A stretch of 39,595 bases of DNA from a bacterium (GCA_021809845.1 JAJZJW010000001.1:125550-165144); one strand, 5' to 3'; positions 17,219-26,448 are shown, numbered from the stretch's first letter. The notes: generated by a model from the letters alone, not told the origin. Made by a program: numbers and translations.

Positions 17219-18472
17219 ATGAGCCCCTCAATAGCGATAGGAATTATCGGAATAGTTATTCTTCTCGGTTTCGCCGGAGAAATGTTCTTTTCTTTTACCA
17301 AAATCCCGTCCATTTTATTTTTAATGCTGGCAGGTCTTATTTTAGGTCCTATTTACCATATTTTTAATCAGCAGCTTTTTATAGATTTTGCACCATATTT
17401 AAGTACATTAGTTCTTATACTTATAATGTTCTCCGGCGGACTTGAGCTTAATTTTATAACTGTTTTCAAAAGTTCTATATATTCAATGATTCTGATATTA
17501 ATCGGACTTTTTCTTTCCATAGCGCTTGTTGGAAGTTTTTTTTATATTATGGGTGGCGGCGACGTAATGCAGTCATTGATGATAGGCACCATTGTCTCAT
17601 GTTCCAGTTCTACCGTTATAATGCCTCTTCTGTCCAGCATAAACGCAAGCGCTAAGAACAAAACGGTGATAGCAATTGAATCTACGTTTAATGATGCATT
17701 TGCAATAATCATCTTAATAGTTTTAATAAATTTTGCAAAAAATTCATCGGCAGCCGTTAATTATTTATCCACGGCAGGAAGTCTTCTTTATTCTTTTGGG
17801 ATTTCATCGGCTATAGCAATTGCATTTGGAATTATATGGTTTATTCTATTAAAATATATTTCAAAAACGAAATATGCTTATTCAATTACATTTGGAGGTA
17901 TGCTGATATTATATCTGATAATCCATTTTGTTAAAGGCAACGGAGCGATAGCTATATTAGTTTTCGGGATAGTTATGGGAAATGAAGAACTACTGACTAA
18001 ATTGAAAGTTAATTTTTACAAAATGAGTTTGAAAGATTCTTCTATAAAACAGTTTAATTATGAGTTCTCGTTTTTAATAAGAACACTGTTTTTCGTATTT
18101 TTAGGCGTTGTCGTCGAATTATCGCGAATCAGCTGGGTATTTGCGGACAGGCTTTTTATTATTATAGTAATGATAGTGATAGGCAGATATGTAAGTGCTT
18201 CCTTAACATTTTATTTAGAAAATTTAAAAAAGAAGAAGGAAGAAAGACTTCCAAAAAGAGAAAAGTACTTTTTATGGTCAATGATTGGACGCGCTCTTGC
18301 AACGGCGATAATGGCGTATATGCCATTAAATGCCGGAATTTCCGGAACTCAGGATTTTCCGGAATATGCTTTTTTGGTCATTATAATTACAAATATATTC
18401 TTGACAGGCGGGGTTTATTTTTACAGCAGATATGCTAAAAATGAAAATAAAGCAGCAGAAACCGGCGCCTAA
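17219..18472 (+). CDS. Monovalent cation:proton antiporter (CPA superfamily)
   Basis: This inner-membrane sodium (or potassium)/proton exchanger has 417 residues and roughly 11-12 hydrophobic helices. The core ion-site segment reads ESTFNDAF (about 153-160). The Asn-Asp pair is the arrangement seen in electroneutral CPA1 exchangers such as NhaP, rather than the Asp-Asp of electrogenic CPA2. The preceding CSSSTVIMPLL resembles the conserved unwound-helix region. The C-terminus is a short charged tail without a TrkA-N regulatory domain. The ATG is followed immediately by a hydrophobic first helix, but no Shine-Dalgarno site is seen upstream, so the message may be leaderless or the site weak. 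It is convergent with tadA. A role in pH or sodium homeostasis is inferred. Confidence 0.85.
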   Translation: MSPSIAIGIIGIVILLGFAGEMFFSFTKIPSILFLMLAGLILGPIYHIFNQQLFIDFAPYLSTLVLILIMFSGGLELNFITVFKSSIYSMILILIGLFLSIALVGSFFYIMGGGDVMQSLMIGTIVSCSSSTVIMPLLSSINASAKNKTVIAIESTFNDAFAIIILIVLINFAKNSSAAVNYLSTAGSLLYSFGISSAIAIAFGIIWFILLKYISKTKYAYSITFGGMLILYLIIHFVKGNGAIAILVFGIVMGNEELLTKLKVNFYKMSLKDSSIKQFNYEFSFLIRTLFFVFLGVVVELSRISWVFADRLFIIIVMIVIGRYVSASLTFYLENLKKKKEERLPKREKYFLWSMIGRALATAIMAYMPLNAGISGTQDFPEYAFLVIIITNIFLTGGVYFYSRYAKNENKAAETGA

Positions 18473-18563
18473 CAGATGTAGTGCTTTAATGTTAATGCTT
18501 GTCTATGGTTACCTAATTAATGCGTCTTGGTTGTATATTTTTTTATTTCTTTATTAATGCGTG

Positions 18564-19049
18564 TTAACTGTGTGTTTTCTTATTTCTTTTTTCTTGAAAA
18601 AATTTTTTTAGCAGAGCAGATGATTCTTCTTTCATGATGCCGCTAGAGATTTCGGAAGTATGGTTTAACCTTTTATCTGACAAAGTGTTGTATAAAGAAT
18701 TGACTGCTCCGGCTTTAGGGTCATCGGCAGCATAAATCACTTTTTCTATTCTGGATAATATTATTGCTCCGCAGCACATTAAACATGGTTCTAATGTCAC
18801 GTATAGAGCGCATCCGCTTAGTCTCCATGAATTTAGTATTTTCTGTGCGGACATAATTGCCTTTATTTCTGCATGCATAACGGACGATAAATCCTTTTCT
18901 ACGCTGTTTGAAGAAGCTGAAATTATTTTATTGTTTTTAACTACTATGGCTCCAACAGGAACCTCCCCCATTTGATATGACCTAGCTGCTTCGTCTATTG
19001 CAGCATTCATGAAATATTTATCAAGTTTATATATTTCGTTTTCCGTCAT
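18564..19049 (-). CDS. tadA: tRNA-specific adenosine deaminase
   Basis: TadA converts adenosine-34 to inosine in the anticodon wobble position of tRNA-Arg(ACG). The cytidine-deaminase fold zinc motif is complete: His59-Ala-Glu61 (HAE, with the catalytic Glu) and Pro88-Cys89-Leu-Met-Cys92. GEVPVGAI at 28-35 is the usual family N-terminal block. I set the start at the ATG at 19049 (161 residues). A longer frame to 19109 would add 20 residues encoded by GTCC-type repeat-flanking DNA and has no homology logic. No good ribosome site is visible at either. It is convergent with the antiporter gene (92-nt gap, in which ttaatgcgt is directly repeated). Confidence 0.93.
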   Translation of the reverse strand: MTENEIYKLDKYFMNAAIDEAARSYQMGEVPVGAIVVKNNKIISASSNSVEKDLSSVMHAEIKAIMSAQKILNSWRLSGCALYVTLEPCLMCCGAIILSRIEKVIYAADDPKAGAVNSLYNTLSDKRLNHTSEISSGIMKEESSALLKKFFQEKRNKKTHS

Positions 19050-19099
19050 TTTTATCTTTATTATTTTAGTTTGTAAAAATAAGTGTCTGAAAATAGGTG

Positions 19100-19176
19100 C
19101 CGTCCCCAATTATGTCCGTCCCCAATTATGTCCGTCCCCAATTATGTCCGTCCCCAATTATGTCCGTCCCCAATTA
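19100..19176. repeat. 16-bp GTCC-rich tandem repeat (5 copies)
   Basis: The unit ccgtccccaattatgt starts at 19100, 19116, 19132, 19148 and 19164. It is markedly more GC-rich than other spacers and resembles the GTCCGTCCCC-type elements dispersed in some deltaproteobacterial genomes, sometimes beside REP-associated transposases; none is visible here. A related gtgtctgtct string lies near 13872. It overlaps the false N-terminal extension of tadA. Confidence 0.95.
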
Positions 19177-19232
19177 AAATATAATTATTCAACTAATTAA
19201 TCCAACTAATAAAAAGCATTGAAATCAACTGA

Positions 19233-19258
19233 TATATTATGATATATATCATAATATA
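19233..19258. promoter_or_regulatory. 26-bp perfect palindrome between divergent tadA and lipA
   Basis: TATATTATGATAT and its exact complement meet at 19245/19246, giving a 26-bp perfect palindrome in the divergent intergenic region. It could be an operator for a dimeric regulator or a cruciform/hairpin. Simple AT composition raises the odds of chance, but the interior TGATATATATCA is not a plain AT ladder. Confidence 0.35.
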
Positions 19259-19339
19259 AATCAAGTTTATGTAAAAATACACTAAAAAAGAATGCTTAAG
19301 ATAAAATTTTAGCATAACAAAAATTTGATTTTATTTTTT

Positions 19340-19348
19340 TGTTATAAT
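19340..19348 (+). promoter_or_regulatory. Extended -10 promoter candidate for lipA
   Basis: TGTTATAAT fits the TGnTATAAT extended -10 consensus exactly. Initiation would fall near 19355, about 65 nt before the lipA ATG. The best upstream -35-like match (TTGATT, 19325-19330) is too close to act as one, consistent with an extended -10 promoter that needs no -35. Confidence 0.4.
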
Positions 19349-19419
19349 GTTATACAATTGAAAATTAAGTTTGTATTTTTTATATTACATTATTTTAAAT
19401 TAAAATTAGCAATCTTTTC

Positions 19420-20295
19420 ATGGAACAGAGAATTCCTGCTCATATTAAAAATGAGATTTTAAAAATAAAATCAAGAAAAGACATTTATTCTACCTCTAAA
19501 ATAATTAAAGAAAAAGGTTTGAATACAGTATGTTCGTCTTCAAGGTGTCCTAATTTAAATCTTTGCTTTTCTAATAAAACTGCCACATTTCTCATGCTCG
19601 GCGATAAATGTACAAGACAATGCCCTTTTTGTAACATTGGATATTCTCAAAAGTCTTATGTTAACCTTTCTGAACCGGAGAATATAGTATACGCAGTTAA
19701 AGCTCTAAAATTGAATCACGCCGTTATAACAATGGTTACGAGGGATGACATACACGACGGCGGGGCTTCGATAATTGCTGCGGCGGTTAAAGCTATAAAA
19801 TCTGAAACCGATTGTAAAATTGTTGAAGTTTTAACTTCTGATTTTATGGGAAATAAAAATTCAATTAATGTTGTTTTAGACTCAGACATAGATATCTTTG
19901 GGCATAATATTGAAACAGCCGAAAAATTTTACGGTACTGTAAGACCGCAAAGTTCTTATGCACGTTCTTTGACCCTGCTTGATTTTGTTAAAAAAGAACG
20001 CCCGCATATACAGACAAAATCAGGTATAATGGTTGGTCTCGGAGAAAGTAAAGATGACGTTTTTAAAACAATTAGCGATATAGCGTCAGTAAATGTTGAC
20101 TTTATGACCATCGGACAATATATGAGACCTTCGGTGAAAAATATCGAGGTTAAGGAGTATGTTCCTCTCAAAACGTTTATTGAATATAGAGAATATGCAA
20201 AAAACCAAGGTATAAAAAATGTTTTTTCTGCCCCATTAGTTAGGAGTTCTTTCGGAGCTGAGAAATTTTACAATAACAGCGTTAAGCTTCAATAA
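19420..20295 (+). CDS. lipA: Lipoyl synthase
   Basis: This radical SAM enzyme inserts two sulfurs into octanoyl groups on lipoyl-dependent proteins. It shows both LipA cluster sets: the auxiliary-cluster cysteines Cys38, Cys43, Cys49 (CSSSRCPNLNLC) and the radical-SAM Cys64, Cys68, Cys71 (CTRQCPFC). The length of 291 residues is normal. The motif VTRDDIHDGGA near 107-117 and a complete C-terminus (VRSSFGAEKF) support function. No Shine-Dalgarno is evident before the ATG. No lipB/lplA lies beside it. The client proteins are not in the window; candidates would be glycine cleavage H protein or 2-oxoacid dehydrogenases. Confidence 0.95.
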   Translation: MEQRIPAHIKNEILKIKSRKDIYSTSKIIKEKGLNTVCSSSRCPNLNLCFSNKTATFLMLGDKCTRQCPFCNIGYSQKSYVNLSEPENIVYAVKALKLNHAVITMVTRDDIHDGGASIIAAAVKAIKSETDCKIVEVLTSDFMGNKNSINVVLDSDIDIFGHNIETAEKFYGTVRPQSSYARSLTLLDFVKKERPHIQTKSGIMVGLGESKDDVFKTISDIASVNVDFMTIGQYMRPSVKNIEVKEYVPLKTFIEYREYAKNQGIKNVFSAPLVRSSFGAEKFYNNSVKLQ

Positions 20296-20359
20296 GTACT
20301 GAACAAGTACTAAACCTAAAAACAATAACAATAACGAACTAAACCGGGTGATATAAATT

Positions 20360-21568
20360 ATGACCGAAGATTTTGAGACCATCAAAAGACTGCCGCCTTA
20401 TGTTTTTGCGGAGGTTAATAAGATTAAAGCCGAAGCAAGAAAAAAAGGTGAAGATATAATAGACCTCGGCATGGGAAATCCCGATTCTCCGACTCCCGAC
20501 TATATTATTGAAAAATTAGTAGAGGCGTCCAGAAATCCGAAAAATCACAGATATTCAGTGTCTAAGGGTATATACAAACTGCGGCTAGCCATATGCAATA
20601 TGTATAAAAGAAACTACGATGTAGATTTAGACCCCGACAGCGAAGCAATAGTCACAATGGGTATTAAAGAAGGTCTGAGCCATTTAATGTTGGCTACTAT
20701 CAACAGAGGGGATGTTGCGTTTGTCCCTAACCCGTCTTATCCGATACATGCCTATTCTGTCATTATTGCAGGCGGTGACGTTAGGAGTATTCCATTAGTG
20801 CCGGGAGAAGATTTTTTTGAACATCTTATGACCGCTTTAAAGCAAACATGGCCTAAACCTAAGATGATTATATTAAGTTTTCCGCACAATCCTACGACAA
20901 TAACCGTTGATATGGATTTCTTTGAAAAATTAGTGGATTTTGCAAAAGAAAACGGTATTTATATTATTCATGACCATGCGTATGCAGACCTTACTTTTGA
21001 CGGATATAAATCCCCCAGTTTTTTACAGGTAAAAGGAGCCAAAGACGTTGGGGTTGAATTTTTCACAATGTCTAAAAGTTATAGTATGGCAGGATTCAGA
21101 GTAGGCTACGCGCTTGGCAATCAAACATTGATAAATGCATTATCAAGAATAAAAAGCTATCTTGACTATGGTATGTTTCAGCCTATTCAAATAGCTTCTA
21201 TTATTGCTTTGAATGAAGAATATAAACACGATGCAATAAGCAAGATGGTTGAACACTATAAGAAAAGAAGGGATGTTTTAATTGAAAGTTTTAATAATGC
21301 AGGATGGCATATTGAAAAACCTCAGGCTACAATGTTTGTCTGGGCTAAAATACCGGAACAATATTTGAGCGCAGGCATAGGTTCGCTGGAATTTTCCAAA
21401 ATGCTTTTAGAAAAAGGAAAAGTGGCGGTATCCCCCGGAATAGGGTTTGGCGAGTACGGTGACCAGTATGTCAGATTTGCTCTTGTAGAAAATGAAATGC
21501 GTATAAGACAGGCGGCTAAAGGGGTTAAGCATTTTTTGAGCAGCCAGTCCGGTTTGCATCATGCATAA
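20360..21568 (+). CDS. alaC: Alanine transaminase-type class I/II aminotransferase
   Basis: This PLP-dependent aminotransferase closely resembles the AlaC/YfdZ group, which makes alanine from pyruvate. Recognisable blocks: [14 protein letters not shown] near the N-terminus; [12 protein letters not shown] (about 36-47); [11 protein letters not shown] (about 127-137); the PLP-lysine block [12 protein letters not shown] (Lys about 238); and [10 protein letters not shown] with the substrate-binding Arg in YVRFALVEN. It is 402 residues and complete. GGGTGAT precedes the ATG. It lies 86 nt upstream of hom, an arrangement common in deltaproteobacteria. A related family (LL-diaminopimelate aminotransferase) is less likely, given the near-continuous AlaC motif match. 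Confidence 0.88.
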   Translation: MTEDFETIKRLPPYVFAEVNKIKAEARKKGEDIIDLGMGNPDSPTPDYIIEKLVEASRNPKNHRYSVSKGIYKLRLAICNMYKRNYDVDLDPDSEAIVTMGIKEGLSHLMLATINRGDVAFVPNPSYPIHAYSVIIAGGDVRSIPLVPGEDFFEHLMTALKQTWPKPKMIILSFPHNPTTITVDMDFFEKLVDFAKENGIYIIHDHAYADLTFDGYKSPSFLQVKGAKDVGVEFFTMSKSYSMAGFRVGYALGNQTLINALSRIKSYLDYGMFQPIQIASIIALNEEYKHDAISKMVEHYKKRRDVLIESFNNAGWHIEKPQATMFVWAKIPEQYLSAGIGSLEFSKMLLEKGKVAVSPGIGFGEYGDQYVRFALVENEMRIRQAAKGVKHFLSSQSGLHHA

Positions 21569-21654
21569 TATTTTAGTCCGATGAGAATAATAATTTAAAA
21601 CATAAAGTACATAACGTCAATAATAATAAAATAGAGAATTAATCAAAGGTAATT

Positions 21655-22986
21655 ATGGAAAGTAAAAATATGGAAAATAAAGCTCTCGGCAATAAAATTA
21701 ATATAGGTCTTTTTGGCTTTGGAACGGTTGGCGGAAGTTTTTACAGGATTTTAGACATTCGTAAAAAAGAAATAGAAGCAATGCTTTCCGCCAATGTGAC
21801 GATAAAAAAGATATTTACGAGGGGAAATAGAAATCCGTCAATTGATAATATCGACAATTTAATGGTCAAAAATGCAGATGATATTCTTAATGATGAGAGT
21901 ATAAATGTAATAGTTGAACTTATGGGCGGAATTAACCCCGCCAAAGAATATATCGAAAAGGCTATAAAAAATGGCAAAAGCGTTATAACTGCGAATAAAG
22001 CCCTTTTAGCTGAGCATGGAGAAGAAATATTTAAATTATGCAAAAAACATAATACGCATATCGGGTTTGAGGCTGCGGTGGGCGGGGGTATCCCTGTTTT
22101 AAGGTCAATAAAAAATGGTCTTGCTGGAGATTCAATAACGTCTGTGTTTTCTATAATAAACGGAACGTCAAACTATATTTTGTCAAAGATGACGAATGAA
22201 GGCGGAAAGTTTGATGATATTCTTAAAAAAGCCCAAGAAAAAGGCTATGCCGAAGCAGACCCTTCTTTTGACATAAACGGAATTGACAGCGCTCATAAAT
22301 TAGTTATATTAGGCAGGCTCGCATTTGCGGCGAGCATATCGTTAAAAGATGTTATAATAGAAGGGATAAAAGAGGTCAGCGATATAGATATTTGTTTTGC
22401 ACGTGACCTCGGATACAAAATTAAACTTTTGGGTATTCTTAAAAATGATGATTCAAAAATAGAGATAAGAGTGCATCCTACTCTTATTCCTTCATGCAGT
22501 TTATTATCAAATGTAGATGGGGTATTTAATGCATTTTTTCTGAATGCAAAATTTGCCGGTCCTATAAGTCTCACAGGTTACGGCGCAGGCGGCATGGCAA
22601 CTGCAAGCGCGGTTATGGGGGATTTTATTGAAATTGCCGGAAAAATTATAAACAGTGAAAAACATCATGATATTTTTCTTAATGAAAGTTCAAACAAAGT
22701 TCGGATAAAAAGAAAAAAAGACATAATATCACGATATTATCTGAGATTTTCAGCAATGGATAGACCTGGTGTCCTTGCCAAAATCTCTAAGATTCTTGGA
22801 GACAATTCAATCAGCATAAGTTCAATGATTCAACAGGGCAGAAAGATAGACGGTTCTGTTCCTATAGTTATAACCACTCATGAAGCAAATGAAGAAGAAT
22901 TATTAAAAAGCGTAGAATTATGCGATAAATTAGACATTATTCTTGCGAAAACTATGTTCTTAAGAATTGAAGATAGTGTAAATTAA
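21655..22986 (+). CDS. hom: Homoserine dehydrogenase with C-terminal ACT domain
   Basis: This enzyme reduces aspartate semialdehyde to homoserine, the branch point to threonine and methionine. The N-terminal Rossmann loop is GLFGFGTVGG (18-27). The catalytic domain carries NGTSNYILSKM near 170 and the DPSFDINGIDSAHKLVIL block near 200. A C-terminal ACT domain (about 362-440, starting RFSAMDRPGVLAKIS) indicates feedback control by an amino acid, usually threonine. It is 443 residues, as in monofunctional Hom. It probably starts at the ATG at 21655, which has AAGG 6 nt upstream; the in-frame Met6 cannot be excluded. thrC follows after 163 nt, fitting a threonine cluster. Confidence 0.96.
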   Translation: MESKNMENKALGNKINIGLFGFGTVGGSFYRILDIRKKEIEAMLSANVTIKKIFTRGNRNPSIDNIDNLMVKNADDILNDESINVIVELMGGINPAKEYIEKAIKNGKSVITANKALLAEHGEEIFKLCKKHNTHIGFEAAVGGGIPVLRSIKNGLAGDSITSVFSIINGTSNYILSKMTNEGGKFDDILKKAQEKGYAEADPSFDINGIDSAHKLVILGRLAFAASISLKDVIIEGIKEVSDIDICFARDLGYKIKLLGILKNDDSKIEIRVHPTLIPSCSLLSNVDGVFNAFFLNAKFAGPISLTGYGAGGMATASAVMGDFIEIAGKIINSEKHHDIFLNESSNKVRIKRKKDIISRYYLRFSAMDRPGVLAKISKILGDNSISISSMIQQGRKIDGSVPIVITTHEANEEELLKSVELCDKLDIILAKTMFLRIEDSVN

Positions 22987-23006
22987 AATAATATTTCAAC
23001 CGGAAG

Positions 23007-23026
23007 CCCAAGCCGCAAGGCATGGG
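23007..23026 (+). ncRNA. GNRA-capped hairpin after hom
   Basis: CCCA-A-GCC stem arms pair with GGC-A-TGGG around a GCAA tetraloop, with a single A/A mismatch. It is a compact G/C-rich structure in AT-rich spacer DNA, 20 nt after the hom stop. There is no U-tract, so it is not a standard terminator. Two other spacers (36646-36663 and 37788-37803) hold GNRA-capped stems with a similar core. Confidence 0.4.
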
Positions 23027-23037
23027 AAGTGAAGTAT

Positions 23038-23140
23038 GTCAACTAATTAATCATGGGAACATTCATGGGAATAATATTTAAATCATTAAGTACTCTTGTC
23101 AATAAACATATCAACTAATTAATCATGTGGAACATTATGG
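23038..23140 (+). repeat. About 72-bp direct duplication upstream of thrC
   Basis: The segment tcaactaattaatcatg followed by ggaacatt occurs near 23039 and again near 23111. The second copy abuts the thrC ribosome site. This is a head-type duplication like the one at qmoA. The same tcaactaattaat string also appears near 19189. Confidence 0.75.
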
Positions 23141-23149
23141 GGGTTAATC

Positions 23150-24217
23150 TTGCAGCCGCGGAAATATGAAGGCGTTATTAAAAAATATCGTGAATTTTTG
23201 CCAGAGATAGACGATGAGTTTATTATAAGCATTAATGAGGGGAATACATCGCTCATTAAATCAAGAAATGTTTATAAAACAATAAACCCGAATATTGAAA
23301 TTTATTTTAAATATGAAGGGTTAAATCCAACCGGTTCTTTTAAGGATAGAGGAATGACTATGGCTGTATCAAAAGCTGTAGCGGATGGTTCAAAAGCGAT
23401 AATATGCGCCTCTACCGGCAATACTTCAGCCGCCGCCGCCGCTTATGCCGCCAGAGCCGGTATAAAATCATTCGTTCTTATTCCCGAAGGTAAAATTGCA
23501 ATGGGTAAACTTTCTCAGGCTCTCATGCACGGTTCGGTTGTCATGCAAATTCGCGGAAATTTTGACGATGCGCTTATCATAGCCAAAGAAATATCTGAAG
23601 AATTTGAAGTGACTCTGGTAAATTCGGTTAATCCCTACCGCATAGAAGGACAAAAAACAGCCAGTTTTGAAATAGCCGATGAACTCGGAAAAGCCCCTGA
23701 TTATCATATACTTCCGGTAGGCAATGCAGGCAATATTACTGCATACTGGAACGGTTATAAAGAGTATAAACAAGCCGGAAAAATTCAAAATTTGCCTAAA
23801 ATGCTCGGCTTTCAAGCTGCAGGCGCTGCGCCGATAGTACTCAATCATATAGTTAAAGAACCGCACACTATTGCTACCGCTATAAGAATAGGAAACCCCG
23901 CAAGCTGGCAAAAGGCGGTTAAGGCAAAAGAGGAATCGGGGGGATTAATTGAAGCAGTGGCGGATGAAGACTTGCTTTCCGCTTATGCTCTGCTTGCAAG
24001 AACAGAAGGAATATTTTGCGAACCAGCTTCGGCCATAACTTTAGCCGGTTTAATTCAGTTGAATAAACGCGGATTTTTCAAAAAAGGCGATGTCTGCGTT
24101 TTGACTTTAACAGGGCACGGACTTAAGGACCCGCAAAATGCAATAAAAATTTCAAGAGAACCGATAGTTGTTCCATGTGATAAAAAATCAGTCTTAATGG
24201 CAATGGGGCTAATTTAG
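23150..24217 (+). CDS. thrC: Threonine synthase
   Basis: This PLP enzyme converts O-phosphohomoserine to threonine. The PLP-lysine motif NPTGSFKDRG places the lysine at residue 65. STGNTSAAAAAYAARAG (about 88-104) and PVGNAGN (about 190-196) are the phosphate-binding and cofactor-binding loops. It is 355 residues, the short ThrC type. The start is TTG at 23150, with GGGGG about 7 nt upstream; no in-frame ATG precedes the conserved region. It requires a homoserine kinase. No thrB is seen, but an ApgM-type gene follows after a 539-bp repeat-filled gap. Confidence 0.95.
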   Translation: MQPRKYEGVIKKYREFLPEIDDEFIISINEGNTSLIKSRNVYKTINPNIEIYFKYEGLNPTGSFKDRGMTMAVSKAVADGSKAIICASTGNTSAAAAAYAARAGIKSFVLIPEGKIAMGKLSQALMHGSVVMQIRGNFDDALIIAKEISEEFEVTLVNSVNPYRIEGQKTASFEIADELGKAPDYHILPVGNAGNITAYWNGYKEYKQAGKIQNLPKMLGFQAAGAAPIVLNHIVKEPHTIATAIRIGNPASWQKAVKAKEESGGLIEAVADEDLLSAYALLARTEGIFCEPASAITLAGLIQLNKRGFFKKGDVCVLTLTGHGLKDPQNAIKISREPIVVPCDKKSVLMAMGLI

Positions 24218-24756
24218 CAATGAGCCGGTAAAAAGATAATAAAGATAAAGATAATATAGATAGATAATATCAAATATAATAAAGATAATAAATACTCAAT
24301 ATCAAAGTTCATAAATAATAATACTTAATATCAAAAATAATAAATAATTAATATTAGAGTTCATAAATAATAATACCCAATATCAAAGTTCATAAATAAT
24401 AATACTTAATATCAAAGTTCATAAATAATAATACTTAATATCAAAAATAATAAATAATTAATATTAGAGTTCATAAATAATAATACCCAATATCAAAGTT
24501 CATAAATAATAATACTTAATATCAAAAATAATAAATAATTAATATTAGAGTTCATAAATAATAATACCCAATATCAAAGTTCATAAATAATAATACTTAA
24601 TATCAAAAATAATAAATAATTAATATTAGAGTTCATAAATAATAATACCCAATATCAAAGTTCATAAATAATAATACTTAATATCAACAAAGATAACAAA
24701 TATTTAATATATTAAATATAATAAATAAAATAAATAAACATGGAGAAATTGAAAAT
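24218..24756. repeat. 539-bp spacer filled by a composite 29/81-bp tandem array
   Basis: From about 24297 to 24685 two blocks alternate: a 29-bp unit (gttcataaataataatactt...) and a 23-bp unit (aaataataaataattaatat...). They are organised as an 81-bp higher-order unit (29+29+23), seen with gagttcata at 24357, 24467, 24548 and 24629. The rest is simple AT DNA. No gene or terminator is recognisable. The apgM-like gene starts just after, with GGAG 11 nt before its ATG. Confidence 0.93.
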
Positions 24757-26001
24757 ATGGAAAAAGAAAAAAAATATATTATTCTGTGTCCTGACGGGAT
24801 GGCTGATTTTCCTTTAACAGAGCTGAATAATAAATCTCCGCTTGATTTTGCGTCAACGCCCAACATGGACTATATTGCTTCTAACGGTATTACAGGGCTT
24901 GTCAAAACAATTCCCGACGATTGTCTTCCGGGAAGCGATATCGGTTCTATGAGTATCTTAGGATACGACCCTGTTAAATATTATACGGGAAGGTCTCCTT
25001 TAGAAGCTATGAGTATGGGCATTGAGCTTATGGAAAGTGATGTTGCTTTCAGGCTTAATCTTGTCAATATACTTGTTCAAAACGGAAAAAGAATTATGCA
25101 TGATTATTCCGGCGGACATATTACAACAGAAGAAGCAAAAAGCATATTGGAGACATTACAAAAAGAATTGGGCGGCGGCGATTTTCAATTTTATCCCGGC
25201 GTCAGTTATAGACATCTTATGGTAGCCAAAAATGCTCTTGATATAAAAGGATTAAAGACCGTTGCTCCTCATGATATACCGGATTTGCAAATAGACGAAT
25301 ATCTGCCTCATGGAAATTCATCTAGCGTTGTTTTGCTTGAAATTATAAAAAAAGCTGAGGATATACTTAAAAATCACGATGTTAATAAAGCAAGAATAGC
25401 TTCAGGCAAGCTTCAGGCAAATTCGATATGGTTATGGGGACAAGGACACAGACCGAGTATGCCTACGATGAAGGAAGAGTATGGGATAGAAGGTTCCGTC
25501 ATATCCGCGGTTGACCTTGTAAAAGGAATAGGAAAATATGCAGGGCTAAATTCGATTGATGTTCCGGGGGCTACAGGTTATCTTGACACAAATTATAAAG
25601 GCAAGGTTGAATACGGATTAAATGCCCTAAATTCAGGCGATTTTGTATATATTCATGTAGAGGCCCCAGACGAAGCTTCCCACGAAGGCAGCATTGAAAA
25701 AAAAATACAAGCCATACAGGATTTTGATAAATATATTGTCGGAGGCGTTCTCGAAGGAGTGAAAAAATATCAGGATTTTATTATTATGATTTTACCCGAC
25801 CATTATAATCCTGTATCGTTAAAAAAACACACTGCAGGACCAGTCCCCTTTTGCGCTTTTTCGCCTTCAATGAAAGATACGCATTTTAAATATCATGCGT
25901 CTAATTTTTCCGAAAAGAATTCTCAAAACACCGGTTTATTTTTTGACTCAGGAGCTAAACTATTTAAAAATTTTTTAAATTCTTTTAATGAATTTTTATA
26001 A
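24757..26001 (+). CDS. ApgM-type phosphoglycerate mutase family protein, probable homoserine kinase
   Basis: This protein belongs to the alkaline-phosphatase superfamily, archaeal-type cofactor-independent phosphoglycerate mutase branch. The N-terminal metal site CPDGMAD, the phospho-Ser region LPGSDIGSMSILGYDP (Ser near 65), HVEAPDEASHEG (about 307-318) and LPDHYNP plus KKHTAGPVPF (about 346-365) supply the usual metal ligands. It is 414 residues and complete. By sequence alone it could be phosphoglycerate mutase. The hom-thrC-apgM context with no GHMP-type thrB in view matches the branch that has been proposed to be an alternative homoserine kinase in threonine clusters. I favour that role, but it is inference from context. 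Confidence 0.85.
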   Translation: MEKEKKYIILCPDGMADFPLTELNNKSPLDFASTPNMDYIASNGITGLVKTIPDDCLPGSDIGSMSILGYDPVKYYTGRSPLEAMSMGIELMESDVAFRLNLVNILVQNGKRIMHDYSGGHITTEEAKSILETLQKELGGGDFQFYPGVSYRHLMVAKNALDIKGLKTVAPHDIPDLQIDEYLPHGNSSSVVLLEIIKKAEDILKNHDVNKARIASGKLQANSIWLWGQGHRPSMPTMKEEYGIEGSVISAVDLVKGIGKYAGLNSIDVPGATGYLDTNYKGKVEYGLNALNSGDFVYIHVEAPDEASHEGSIEKKIQAIQDFDKYIVGGVLEGVKKYQDFIIMILPDHYNPVSLKKHTAGPVPFCAFSPSMKDTHFKYHASNFSEKNSQNTGLFFDSGAKLFKNFLNSFNEFL

Positions 26002-26448
26002 ATATGTACAATAGATATATTGTTAAATCTGATTATTTTAAAATTTTTAACGGCAAATTGTATTTTTTAGTTGCTTTTAAAAAAATGTTTTATTAAAATA
26101 TAATTTCTATAACATGACAACTCAGCTCAGCTCATATTAGATGATATTAAATTATCTTTGCTTAATTATTCGTTATTTTACATATATTTTTCTATCTTAT
26201 AATTAATTAATTAATTATATTTTTATTTTAGTCTATTTCTTATCTTTATATTTATTTATTTTTCTTTTTTTTATGTCATTAATTATTTAATTTATTTATT
26301 TATTTTTCTTTTTTTTATGTCATTAATTATTTAATTTATTTATTTATTTTTCTTTTTTTTATGTCATTAATTATTTAATTTATTTATTTATTTTTCTTTA
26401 TATTTATTTATTTTTCTTTTTTTATGTCATTAATTAGGAGAACACGGG
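26002..26448. repeat. 447-bp pyrimidine-rich spacer with a 44-bp tandem repeat
   Basis: atgtcattaattatttaatt recurs at 26273, 26317 and 26361, and its first part again at 26424. The period is 44 bp, with a longer final unit. The plus strand is strongly T-rich. A weak AT hairpin (ACAATA/TATTGT, 26008-26023) follows the previous gene. The last repeat runs directly into the icd ribosome site (AGGAG at 26436-26440), so repeat changes alter the icd leader. Confidence 0.9.

Noticed and set aside
19050-19109. Longer tadA start
   Set aside because: The added residues are encoded by repeat-flanking DNA and precede the normal TadA N-terminus.
22987-23149. Threonine or SAM-type riboswitch before thrC
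   Set aside because: Apart from one 20-nt hairpin, no conserved riboswitch core was recognised.
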